Source: DUPQ01 sp964563155
Lineage (GTDB): Bacteria; Bacillota; Clostridia; DUPQ01
Length of the DNA: 64,000 bases
NCBI GenBank assembly: GCA_964563155.1
Contig: CAZLVL010000014.1
Span: forward strand, 9,052-73,051
Reading direction: 5' to 3'
Position numbers and translations under genes: made by a program. Every line of letters starts with the position of its first letter. Positions within the stretch are counted from its first letter, which is position 1. A model generated the notes under the pieces. It was not told the DNA's origin. It saw only the letters and a program-made list of their open reading frames with translations, and searched no databases. This document shows positions 17,424 to 25,039 of this stretch, piece by piece.

Positions 17424-18758
17424 TTAATAAGCTATCTCCTTTAAAACATCTCTCTCTTTATTAAGCCAAAATTCAAAAAGGTAGAAAGGAATATATAGAA
17501 TATTCATTTCTTCGTTAAACCCAATATTTTTCATAGATACCCTGCATGAGAATTTTGATTTATTATTCTTAATAAAATTAACAAAAGACTTTGACTGAGT
17601 ATTACTTGCTGATTTAACCTCAATAGGTGTAATTTGGGACTCATAATTTATTATAAAGTCAATCTCTGCATGCTGATTAGGTTCATAGTAGTATGCCTTT
17701 TTCCCATTTGTTTTTATCATCTGTGCTATTAGGTTTTCAAAAATAACACCCTTGTAACTGCCTAATTTTTCAGATAGTAAATCTGCAATTATTTTCTCAT
17801 CAAATTGAGAAATCAATAAACCAGTATCATTCATATATACCTTAAATACAGGCAATTCAGAATAGGCCTCAATAGGCGATTGAATTTGACTTAGCCTATT
17901 AACCTTTATTATCAAGCCACTATCTTCTAACCATCTTAAACTAGAATCATAATATCTAGCACTATATCCCTTTTTTATTAACGAATATTGGAATTTTTTA
18001 TTCTCTTTTGCCAGTTGTAATGGTATTGACTCATAACATTCCCTTGCTTTAATTCTATCGCTACCACTAGCATATTTTGCCATATCATGTGTATAGTCTT
18101 GAACAATACGTCTTTGAACAGCCAAAGATTCTCTATAGTTTTTATTTTTCAAATAGGTACTAACCACCTCTGGCATACCACCTACAATCAAGAAGTCTAA
18201 AAGGATTTTATTCATTTTTTCATGTAGAGCCTCCTGCAGCGGAGACTTATCTATTAAGGATTTATTTAATAAATCAATAATAGTTTGCTCAACTCCAAGC
18301 GCCCACAGATACTCAATAAATGTTAGTGGCCTCATATCCCATATTTCAACATAACCTACTGGAAAAGATGGTGTAGATGAAATGGCAACACCTAAAACAC
18401 TGCCAGAACAAATTATGTCTAAGGGAAAATCTTCTGCTAAGAATTTTAGGGTAGTAAGGGCATCTGGACTTGCCTGAATTTCATCTAAAAATAACAAGGT
18501 AGTTTTATCAAAGGGGGTGTCCAGGTAGGTAAGCTTTAAATAGTTCAATATCTCTTTTGGATTTCTTGTAGACTTAAACAAGTCCACATATTCAATTTCC
18601 CTTTCAAAATTAATCTCTATTAAATTCTCATAGTTTCTTCTGGCAAACTCTCTAATACTATACGTTTTTCCTACTTGTCTACTCCCCTTTATAATCAAGG
18701 GTTTTTTATCATCACTAAAATACCAATCATCAAGTCTTTTATCAATTAATCTTTTCAT
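17424..18758 (-). CDS. AAA ATPase with DUF4143 C-terminal domain
   Basis: 444 residues. Walker A GSRQVGKT at 25-32, Walker B LLFLDEIQ near 90 and sensor-like ICSGS near 116. The C-terminal DUF4143 region has the PD-(D/E)xK-like pattern E-(x)-IDFI then PIEVKS, a possible nuclease-like fold. These ATPases are common and widely spread in anaerobes, their role is unknown, and some behave like selfish elements. Two others of the broader group occur in this window (50784 and 57524) with little sequence in common. Confidence 0.85.
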   Translation of the reverse strand: MKRLIDKRLDDWYFSDDKKPLIIKGSRQVGKTYSIREFARRNYENLIEINFEREIEYVDLFKSTRNPKEILNYLKLTYLDTPFDKTTLLFLDEIQASPDALTTLKFLAEDFPLDIICSGSVLGVAISSTPSFPVGYVEIWDMRPLTFIEYLWALGVEQTIIDLLNKSLIDKSPLQEALHEKMNKILLDFLIVGGMPEVVSTYLKNKNYRESLAVQRRIVQDYTHDMAKYASGSDRIKARECYESIPLQLAKENKKFQYSLIKKGYSARYYDSSLRWLEDSGLIIKVNRLSQIQSPIEAYSELPVFKVYMNDTGLLISQFDEKIIADLLSEKLGSYKGVIFENLIAQMIKTNGKKAYYYEPNQHAEIDFIINYESQITPIEVKSASNTQSKSFVNFIKNNKSKFSCRVSMKNIGFNEEMNILYIPFYLFEFWLNKERDVLKEIAY

Positions 18759-18799
18759 ACCTTATTCTCCCCTTTAAACATAGCATAAGTTATAAATAA

Positions 18800-18855
18800 A
18801 TGCAATATGCAGTTTTTTATAGGTTAATTTTATGCAATTTGCAGTTTTTTATAGG
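18800..18855. repeat. Tandem 24-bp direct repeat upstream of the DUF4143 ATPase
   Basis: Two copies at 18800-18823 and 18832-18855 differ at one base; the period is 32. On the minus strand each holds an internal palindrome, TGCAAATTGCA or TGCATATTGCA. They lie 42-97 bases before the ATPase start codon, so they are likely operator half-sites controlling that gene. Confidence 0.5.
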
Positions 18856-18893
18856 CTCCACCTCTCTTACCCTTTTTTATATATATCTTTTCC

Positions 18894-18923
18894 TTACAAG
18901 AGATACCAATTGCTTGATATAAT
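18894..18923 (+). promoter_or_regulatory. Candidate promoter of the M-box leader
   Basis: TTACAA, 18-base spacer, then TATAAT at 18918-18923, about 40 bases before the riboswitch. Confidence 0.45.
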
Positions 18924-18960
18924 GGTCCTAATATGTTAGCCTTTATAGGTATGATATTTA

Positions 18961-19108
18961 TACTCGGTAGGTAAGGCTACTACGAGGATATGGATTACTG
19001 CCGCGAAATGGTGGAGACACTATAAGCTGGTATCAACAGTTGCTGTCGTTTAAGGCTTCAACTAATGTAATTTCACCGCCTCGCAGAGCTAAAGCTCAAA
19101 CGAGACAG
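18961..19108 (+). promoter_or_regulatory. M-box (ykoK) magnesium riboswitch
   Basis: The conserved ykoK-leader blocks appear in order: CTCGGTAGGTAAGGCT, then ACTGCCGC with a GGAGACAC-like stretch, GGTATCAACAG, TAAGG, and GAGCTAAAGCTC near the 3' end. CTCG at 18963 pairs with CGAG at 19101 to close the P1 stem. The next gene is mgtE, the usual partner. High Mg2+ should fold the aptamer and favour the terminator at 19123-19158, lowering expression. Confidence 0.88.
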
Positions 19109-19122
19109 CTTATGACAATATG

Positions 19123-19158
19123 CTCTATGCGTCTGTTTGAGACACACAGAGTTTTTTT
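19123..19158 (+). terminator. Riboswitch expression-platform terminator
   Basis: CTCTATGCGTCT pairs with AGACACACAGAG (10 of 12 pairs) and is followed by seven T. It lies 14 bases past the aptamer. Confidence 0.75.
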
Positions 19159-19280
19159 AAGGAGAAAGATAGTTGGACCCCCATAGTTGTAAATTTTTTA
19201 TGGAATATTTAAGAAAAACAAGAAAGTTATATAATGGCGAAAACTGAATTGGAAGAATATAAATAATTTAGATTTCACAT

Positions 19281-19314
19281 ACCACTAGATAACTTTAAGA
19301 AAAGTGGTTTTTTT
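19281..19314 (+). terminator. Second leader hairpin with T-tract before mgtE
   Basis: ACCACT / AGTGGT arms around a 16-base loop, followed by a T7 run. It is 74 bases before the mgtE start and lies in series with the M-box terminator. Confidence 0.45.
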
Positions 19315-19387
19315 GTGCCAAAAGAGAAAATTTACAGACACCTTTTTCCGGTTTTATACAGATAATTTAGTAATGGAGGCAATGGAT

Positions 19388-20725
19388 ATGGAATTTGAAA
19401 GAATAGAAGAATTAATTAATGAAAAAAAATACGTCCAGGTAAAAGAAATTTTATCTGAAATGAATGAGGTTGACGTTGCTGAGCTTTTAAAACCATATAA
19501 CCCGCATATGACTCTCTTGCTCTTTAGGATGTTACCTAAGGACTTAGCAGCAGAGGTTTTTGCAAGATTCTCTACTGAACAGCAGATGGATATTATAAAC
19601 TCTATTACTAGCGAAGAATTAAGAAACATTGTTGACGAGTTGTTTTTTGACGACATGATTGACTTAATAGAAGAAATGCCTGCCAATGTTGTTAGCAAAA
19701 TCTTAACCCACACAGATAAAAAAGAAAGAGAACTTATTAATGAATTCTTAAAATATCCTTCTGATTCAGCAGGTGGCTTAACAACTATTGAGTATGTGAA
19801 TTTAAAAAAATCTATGACAGTTCAAGAAGCAATGAAGCATATAAAGGAAGTAGGTCTTAATACTGAAACAATCTATACTTGTTATGTCACAGATAAAAAT
19901 AGAATCCTAGAAGGAATTGTATCTTTAAAAGATTTAGTAACTTCAGATGACCACATAATAATTGAAGATATTATGGAAACTGACATAATAAAAGTAAATA
20001 CTCATCTTGACCAAGAAGAAGCTGCAAATATCTTTAGAAGGTATGGCTTTTTAGCCCTACCAGTTGTTGATAATGAAAACAGATTGACTGGAATTATAAC
20101 TGTAGACGACATCATGAATGTTATCTCTCAAGAAGCAACCGAGGACTTTCAAAAGATGGCTGCTATTTCTCCTTCAGATGAAGAATACTTAGATGTAAGC
20201 ATTTGGAAGTTGGCAAAAAACAGACTTCCTTGGCTGCTAATCTTAATGGTTTCTGCAACCTTTACAGGAAGAATTATGGGCAGATATGAAGATGTTTTAA
20301 TATCTATTGCAATTCTTGGTACCTTTATACCCATGTTAATGGATACGGGAGGAAATGCAGGCAGCCAATCTTCTACCCTAATAATCCGTGGATTAGCAAT
20401 AGAAGAAATTAAGGTTAGCGATGGACTTAAAATACTCTTTAAAGAATTTGGAGTATCCATGATAGTTGGCTTAATTCTAGCAATAATTAATTTTTTAAGA
20501 CTATTGGTAATAGAAAGAGTTGGAATACTAGTAGCAGTAACCGTATCTATAGCCTTAGTTGTAACAGTTATTCTTTCTAAGGTAATAGGTGGAATTTTAC
20601 CAATATTCGCTAAAAAGTTAAAGATGGACCCAGCAATTATGGCAGGTCCCCTAATCACAACCATTGTAGACGCCTTAAGCTTATTAGCATATTTTGCTAT
20701 TGCAACTGCTATGTTGGGACTATAA
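19388..20725 (+). CDS. mgtE: Magnesium transporter MgtE
   Basis: 445 residues from the ATG at 19388, chosen because GGAGG lies 8 bases upstream; the longer frame to 19304 would begin inside the leader hairpin. Order: helical N domain (1-120) that folds over the pore, a CBS pair (about 125-245; e.g. GIVSLKDLVTS and GIITVDDIM), the plug helix, and five TM helices (from WLLILMVSATFTG). PMLMDTGGNAGSQSST is the MgtE pore signature and TTIVDAL supplies the conserved pore aspartate. It is a gated Mg2+ channel in the cytoplasmic membrane, controlled by the upstream M-box. Confidence 0.95.
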   Translation: MEFERIEELINEKKYVQVKEILSEMNEVDVAELLKPYNPHMTLLLFRMLPKDLAAEVFARFSTEQQMDIINSITSEELRNIVDELFFDDMIDLIEEMPANVVSKILTHTDKKERELINEFLKYPSDSAGGLTTIEYVNLKKSMTVQEAMKHIKEVGLNTETIYTCYVTDKNRILEGIVSLKDLVTSDDHIIIEDIMETDIIKVNTHLDQEEAANIFRRYGFLALPVVDNENRLTGIITVDDIMNVISQEATEDFQKMAAISPSDEEYLDVSIWKLAKNRLPWLLILMVSATFTGRIMGRYEDVLISIAILGTFIPMLMDTGGNAGSQSSTLIIRGLAIEEIKVSDGLKILFKEFGVSMIVGLILAIINFLRLLVIERVGILVAVTVSIALVVTVILSKVIGGILPIFAKKLKMDPAIMAGPLITTIVDALSLLAYFAIATAMLGL

Positions 20726-20825
20726 CTACAGCTAAAATTAAATTTAAAATATTTAAAGGAAATCATGCACATCATTAATCTTGATTTAGCTTCATTTAGG
20801 ATGTTTTTTCTAAAGCAAAAGTCTA

Positions 20826-20834
20826 TGTTATAAT
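20826..20834 (+). promoter_or_regulatory. Extended -10 promoter element of the URO-D family gene
   Basis: TGT followed by TATAAT, the same extended -10 as at 5908-5916. The -35 region is T-rich and weak. Confidence 0.45.
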
Positions 20835-20900
20835 TTCCATATAGCAAATTAATAAACAAGTAAATATTTCTTAGAATTCATAAGAAAGGATCTCATATTT

Positions 20901-22028
20901 ATGAAAACAAGTATGACTGGCAAGGAAAGATTGACCAGAATATTTCAAGGAAAAGCTGTCGATCGGCCTTCTCTTAAATTGTGGGGACTTAGTATAGATC
21001 AACCTATGCTAGCTCCTGCATATAAGCCTGTATATGACCTTGGTTTAGAATTAACAGATATTGTAGAGCAAGCAAGAGGTCCTTTTAATACTCTATTTGG
21101 TTCTAGCAATAATCACCTTATGAGTTATGAAGATAAACCAATAACAGGAAGTCACTGGATTGACCGTTATGAGTATATTAAATTACCAGATAGGACCTTA
21201 AGATCCATAAAAAGATATAGTAGCATTGGTGAACCTGGCTATACTATGGAATATATGCTTAAGAGTTCTAGTGATATAAAAGCTCTTTTAAAGTTACCTT
21301 ATGAAAATTATCCAATTGATTTTAATACATACCAAGCAAAGCTTAATAAAGTTGGCGATAAAGGGATTGTATACTATTCATTGGACCATGGGGCCTATGC
21401 CCTAATTAGAAATATGGGCTCTGAGCTTTTTGGCTTTATGACCTTAGATGATAGGGATCTATTAAAAGAAGCTATTTTAATATTTAGAAACAGAATATTG
21501 GAACAAACTAAAGCAGTTTTAAGCAAGAAAGCAATACCTTTTTTTGGCTGGGTAGGCCCTGAATTGTGCATTCCTCCACTTGCTGGAATGAATGATTTTA
21601 AGGACTTTGTATTTGATATGGATAAAGATATTTGTGACACTATCCATAATGGAGGAGGCTATGTTTGGCTGCATTGCCATGGTAATGTAAAAAACTTATT
21701 AAACCCCTTTGTTGATATGGGTGTGGATGTACTAAACCCTATTGAGCCGCCTCCTCAAGGAAATGTAACCTTAACAGAAGCTATAGAGATTGTAGGAGAT
21801 AAAATGGGCTTAGAAGGAAACATTGAGATTAGCTCCTTGCTTCTTAGCGAAAGTGAAGAGGATGTAAGAAAGATTGTTTATGAAGCTGTTCTAGAAGGAA
21901 AGAAATCTAGTAGATTTATCTTATGCCCTTCAACCAGTTATATGGAGTACCCTAGACCAAGTGAACAATTCATAAAGAACCTATTAGCCTATTTAAGATA
22001 TGGGTATGAATATATAAATACCCCTTAA
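20901..22028 (+). CDS. Uroporphyrinogen decarboxylase (URO-D) family protein
   Basis: 375 residues. The N-terminus MTGKERLTRIFQGKAVDRP is the start typical of URO-D-like corrinoid methyltransferases, not of true HemE. WLHCHGN near 255 gives a His-x-Cys-like metal motif, and GMDFK, VLNPIEPPPQGN and GLEGNIE follow the barrel pattern. It probably moves a methyl group in a corrinoid pathway. No corrinoid protein is adjacent, so the substrate is unknown. A bidirectional terminator follows. Confidence 0.8.
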   Translation: MKTSMTGKERLTRIFQGKAVDRPSLKLWGLSIDQPMLAPAYKPVYDLGLELTDIVEQARGPFNTLFGSSNNHLMSYEDKPITGSHWIDRYEYIKLPDRTLRSIKRYSSIGEPGYTMEYMLKSSSDIKALLKLPYENYPIDFNTYQAKLNKVGDKGIVYYSLDHGAYALIRNMGSELFGFMTLDDRDLLKEAILIFRNRILEQTKAVLSKKAIPFFGWVGPELCIPPLAGMNDFKDFVFDMDKDICDTIHNGGGYVWLHCHGNVKNLLNPFVDMGVDVLNPIEPPPQGNVTLTEAIEIVGDKMGLEGNIEISSLLLSESEEDVRKIVYEAVLEGKKSSRFILCPSTSYMEYPRPSEQFIKNLLAYLRYGYEYINTP

Positions 22029-22047
22029 TGGGCAAGGTACTATAAAA

Positions 22048-22091
22048 AATGACCAAGTCTATTAAGTATTCTTTCTTTTACTTGGTCATTT
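22048..22091. terminator. Bidirectional terminator between convergent genes
   Basis: AAATGACCAAGT and ACTTGGTCATTT are perfect 12-base arms. A-rich and T-rich flanks serve both the URO-D gene (+) and the flavin reductase (-). Confidence 0.75.
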
Positions 22092-22148
22092 AATCTATAT
22101 TTAATTCTCATTAACAAAACTTAATATCTTGTAAGTTGTTGTTTATCT

Positions 22149-23363
22149 CTAAACTTCACTCAAAGGTATACTAAGGTCTGCAAATCTCTTTGGGTCCAAA
22201 GCTTCTTTTTTGTTTAAAATGCTTTCCACATCATTTCTGTTTTCAAACTTATTAACAAAAAGTATTGCTAAAGGATGGTTATCGGCATCTACATAAGAGA
22301 CTGCAAATTTACCATCCTGCAAGGAGCCTCTTAAAAAGGTCTTATCCCAACTTCTTGTGTTTCCTAAATACTCAAAGCTTTGATCGTATTGGTCTGTCCA
22401 AAAATATGGGTATACATTGTATTCACTGCTTTCTTTATTAATAATATTTTTTGCAATAGAAGCTCCTTGGCTCCAGGCATTTTCCCAGTGCTCAACATGA
22501 ATTAAGTGGTCTTTATAGGGCCATTTAACTATATCTCCTCCAGCATATATATCATCTAAAGAAGTTTCACCATATTTATTAACTACAATACACCCATTTT
22601 CCATCTTAACATCCAGTTCAAAAGGTAGGTTGGGTATAACTCCAACTGATACAATCACCATATCAGTCTTAATGGTCTTTCCAGTTTTTGTTAGTATGGA
22701 TGTAACATTACCCTTGCTATCTTTATTAATTTTTTCTGTCTCTTCATCAAACATAAATTTTGTATTATGAGATTCATGCATATTTACAAAGTAGTCAGAA
22801 ACTTCTCTACCTAGAATATTTTCTAGGGGTCTTCCCTCTTTAACCAAAACTCTTACATTTTTACCAAGTTGATTAAAGGTTGAGCTAAGTTCTAGGCCCA
22901 TAAAGCCTGAACCAATTATTGTGATATCTTTGGTGTCCTTAACCCAATTTTTTATCTTTTGGGCATCTCTAAATTCCCGTAGATAGAAAACACCATTTGC
23001 ATCATCACCATCCAGCTTTATTATCCGCAATTTGGATCCTGTTGCAATAACCAGCTTATCATATGGGATTGTTTCATTTTGGTTGGTTGTAACTGTTTTA
23101 TCTTTCCAGTTAACAGAGTCTACCTTTGTATTTAGTTTTAAATCAATTCCATTTTTCTCATAGTAGCTTTTTTTCTTTAAAAGGGGTGGATCAACTTTTT
23201 CTGCATCTTGCATCCAATCCTTAGAAAGTGGGTAAGTATTATATGGAAAAACATCTTTTTTATCAATAAGAGTAATATGGCCATCAAATCCATTTTTAAT
23301 TAATTCGATGGCAGTATAAGCACCTGTAATAGATGCACCAATTATAATTATTCTGTCTTTCAT
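22149..23363 (-). CDS. FAD-dependent NAD(P)H oxidoreductase of the rubredoxin/ferredoxin reductase type
   Basis: 404 residues from ATG 23363 with AGAGGTG upstream; the frame extends only three codons further to a GTG. FAD site IIIGASITGAYTAIE at the N-terminus, a second nucleotide site IIGSGFMGLELS near 150, and YAGGDI near 280 for the FAD tail. The C-terminal 90 residues resemble the reductase C-terminal domain (YFWTDQYDQSFEYLG), seen in ferredoxin, rubredoxin and putidaredoxin reductases. It moves electrons from NAD(P)H to a small redox protein that is not encoded here. Confidence 0.88.
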   Translation of the reverse strand: MKDRIIIIGASITGAYTAIELIKNGFDGHITLIDKKDVFPYNTYPLSKDWMQDAEKVDPPLLKKKSYYEKNGIDLKLNTKVDSVNWKDKTVTTNQNETIPYDKLVIATGSKLRIIKLDGDDANGVFYLREFRDAQKIKNWVKDTKDITIIGSGFMGLELSSTFNQLGKNVRVLVKEGRPLENILGREVSDYFVNMHESHNTKFMFDEETEKINKDSKGNVTSILTKTGKTIKTDMVIVSVGVIPNLPFELDVKMENGCIVVNKYGETSLDDIYAGGDIVKWPYKDHLIHVEHWENAWSQGASIAKNIINKESSEYNVYPYFWTDQYDQSFEYLGNTRSWDKTFLRGSLQDGKFAVSYVDADNHPLAILFVNKFENRNDVESILNKKEALDPKRFADLSIPLSEV

Positions 23364-23540
23364 TTTTTTCACCTCTTTTTCAAAAGTAGAAGGTAAATTT
23401 ATCTTACTACCTACAATACAGTTATACCACTTTTACATATTTCTAACAAATTTTCATCAAAAGATACCTGTATCTAGATAAACTTTATCGTGATACAGCA
23501 ATGGGGAAGATTTACTTTTTGTCTACATATAATCCAAAAA

Positions 23541-23566
23541 TCACACTATTATACACAATAGTGTGA
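23541..23566 (-). terminator. Distal tandem terminator after the subtilisin gene
   Basis: TCACACTATT / AATAGTGTGA, 10-base perfect arms with a 6-base loop, followed on the minus strand by TTTTT. See also the adjoining hairpin at 23571-23600. Confidence 0.6.
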
Positions 23567-23570
23567 GAAA

Positions 23571-23600
23571 AATCACATAATTATATGTGTTTATGTGATT
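23571..23600 (-). terminator. Proximal tandem terminator after the subtilisin gene
   Basis: AATCACATAA / TTATGTGATT, 10-base perfect arms with a 10-base loop, followed on the minus strand by TTTTT. Between the two hairpins TGTGA-(6)-TCACA (23562-23577) also reads as a CRP-type site. Confidence 0.6.
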
Positions 23601-23636
23601 CTACTCAATTATCTCTATTCAAAAGTATTACATAAC

Positions 23637-24983
23637 TTATGGCAGTGGCTGGCTTAAGTATGTGTTACGACTAAATTGCAAGAAGATATCTACAATTTCT
23701 TCTTTTGATATCTTATCTTGTGGTAACAATTTGCCATCCTTATCTTGAAATAGATTTATACCACATGCCCATTGCATGGAAGAAATGGCATATTCACTGA
23801 CCTCTTTTACATCCTTGTACGATAAGATATTTGTATCTTCTCCAAGTGAAACATCATAATTCTTCAATTTTGCATAACGATGTAGTATAACTGTTAACTG
23901 CTCTTTTGTTATATTATCATCTGGTCCAAATTTGGAATTTGAATAACCTAAGACAATACCATTATCAGCAGCCCAGCCAATGGCTTTATTATAATAGCTG
24001 TCTGGTAAAACATCTTTAAAACTACTATTTTCAGACTCTGGTTCACCATCATATGTATATAAAAGAGAAGCTAGCATACCTCGGGTCACTGATTCAGAAT
24101 TTGACCTATCTATACCCACAATACCCCAACCACTTTCTAAGTCCACACCTAGTATTCCCAAATCTTGGGCAGATGCATATAATATGGCGCGAACCTGAGC
24201 TGGGGTAAGTGAAGGTGAATCAATTAATAATTGGGCACATAAGCCTGAAACATAGGCACAAGCATAAGATGTTCCACTTCGTATTATTGGCTTTGTATCA
24301 TTGCGATGGGAAATGGTCTCTAAATTTGCTCCTTTAGCTAAAACTGAAACACCATTTTGTTGGGAAAAATCTGCAACTGCAAAATCTTCTTGTAGGTTCT
24401 CTGCTGCCCCAACACCTAATACTGTGTTATAGATTGCAGGATAATATTTTCTATCAGGATAGGTCAAATTATCATTTCCCACTGCTGAAACTACTACTGC
24501 CCCTTTTTCTTCAGCATACAAAAGAGCTAGGTGTAGTTCTTCTGATTCAGTGGAAACACCCATACTAATATTTATTACCCTACAATTATATATATCAACT
24601 GCATCATATATTGCTTGGCTCATCATCGAGATATCACCAACTTTAGATACACCAGAGACATACCTATCATAGGTCACTAGGGGGACCACAAGAGCATCAG
24701 GACAAGAGCCTTCTATACCAAGTTTTTTTGAACCAAGAACCATACCTGCTGTTGCAGTACCATGACCAATACGGTCTTTAGTATCTTGATCTTCAAAAAT
24801 ATAGTTTTTACCTATTTCTACTTTGTTAGTATCAATATGCTTGGTTGAAATGCCAGTATCAATAAAGGCTATACGAATGGGTTCAATTTCACAAACACCC
24901 TCTACTAATGGGTTAATTGACAAAATATTACCTATTAAAGCAAATATACATATTAGCAATATAAGTTTACTTTTCCTATTCAT
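23637..24983 (-). CDS. SLH-anchored subtilisin-like serine protease (S8)
   Basis: 448 residues from ATG 24983 (GAGG 6 bases upstream; the frame is open to 25028). A signal peptide covers residues 1-28. The catalytic set is complete: D42 in FIDTG, H74 in GHGTATAG, N170 in VGND and S239 in SGTSYA. Residues 325-448 contain two SLH repeats (FKDVLPDSYYNKAIGWAADN with FGPDD and a second starting SYKDV), so the enzyme is held on the cell wall. There is almost no room for an N-terminal propeptide, which is unusual for secreted subtilisins. It is the last gene after two giant surface proteins, with 56 bases between stop and start codons and no terminator, so it may process them. Confidence 0.88.
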   Translation of the reverse strand: MNRKSKLILLICIFALIGNILSINPLVEGVCEIEPIRIAFIDTGISTKHIDTNKVEIGKNYIFEDQDTKDRIGHGTATAGMVLGSKKLGIEGSCPDALVVPLVTYDRYVSGVSKVGDISMMSQAIYDAVDIYNCRVINISMGVSTESEELHLALLYAEEKGAVVVSAVGNDNLTYPDRKYYPAIYNTVLGVGAAENLQEDFAVADFSQQNGVSVLAKGANLETISHRNDTKPIIRSGTSYACAYVSGLCAQLLIDSPSLTPAQVRAILYASAQDLGILGVDLESGWGIVGIDRSNSESVTRGMLASLLYTYDGEPESENSSFKDVLPDSYYNKAIGWAADNGIVLGYSNSKFGPDDNITKEQLTVILHRYAKLKNYDVSLGEDTNILSYKDVKEVSEYAISSMQWACGINLFQDKDGKLLPQDKISKEEIVDIFLQFSRNTYLSQPLP

Positions 24984-25039
24984 ACATATCCTCTTTCTTA
25001 AAAGCTTAATATTTATTCTCCAATTCAAATATCTAATAC

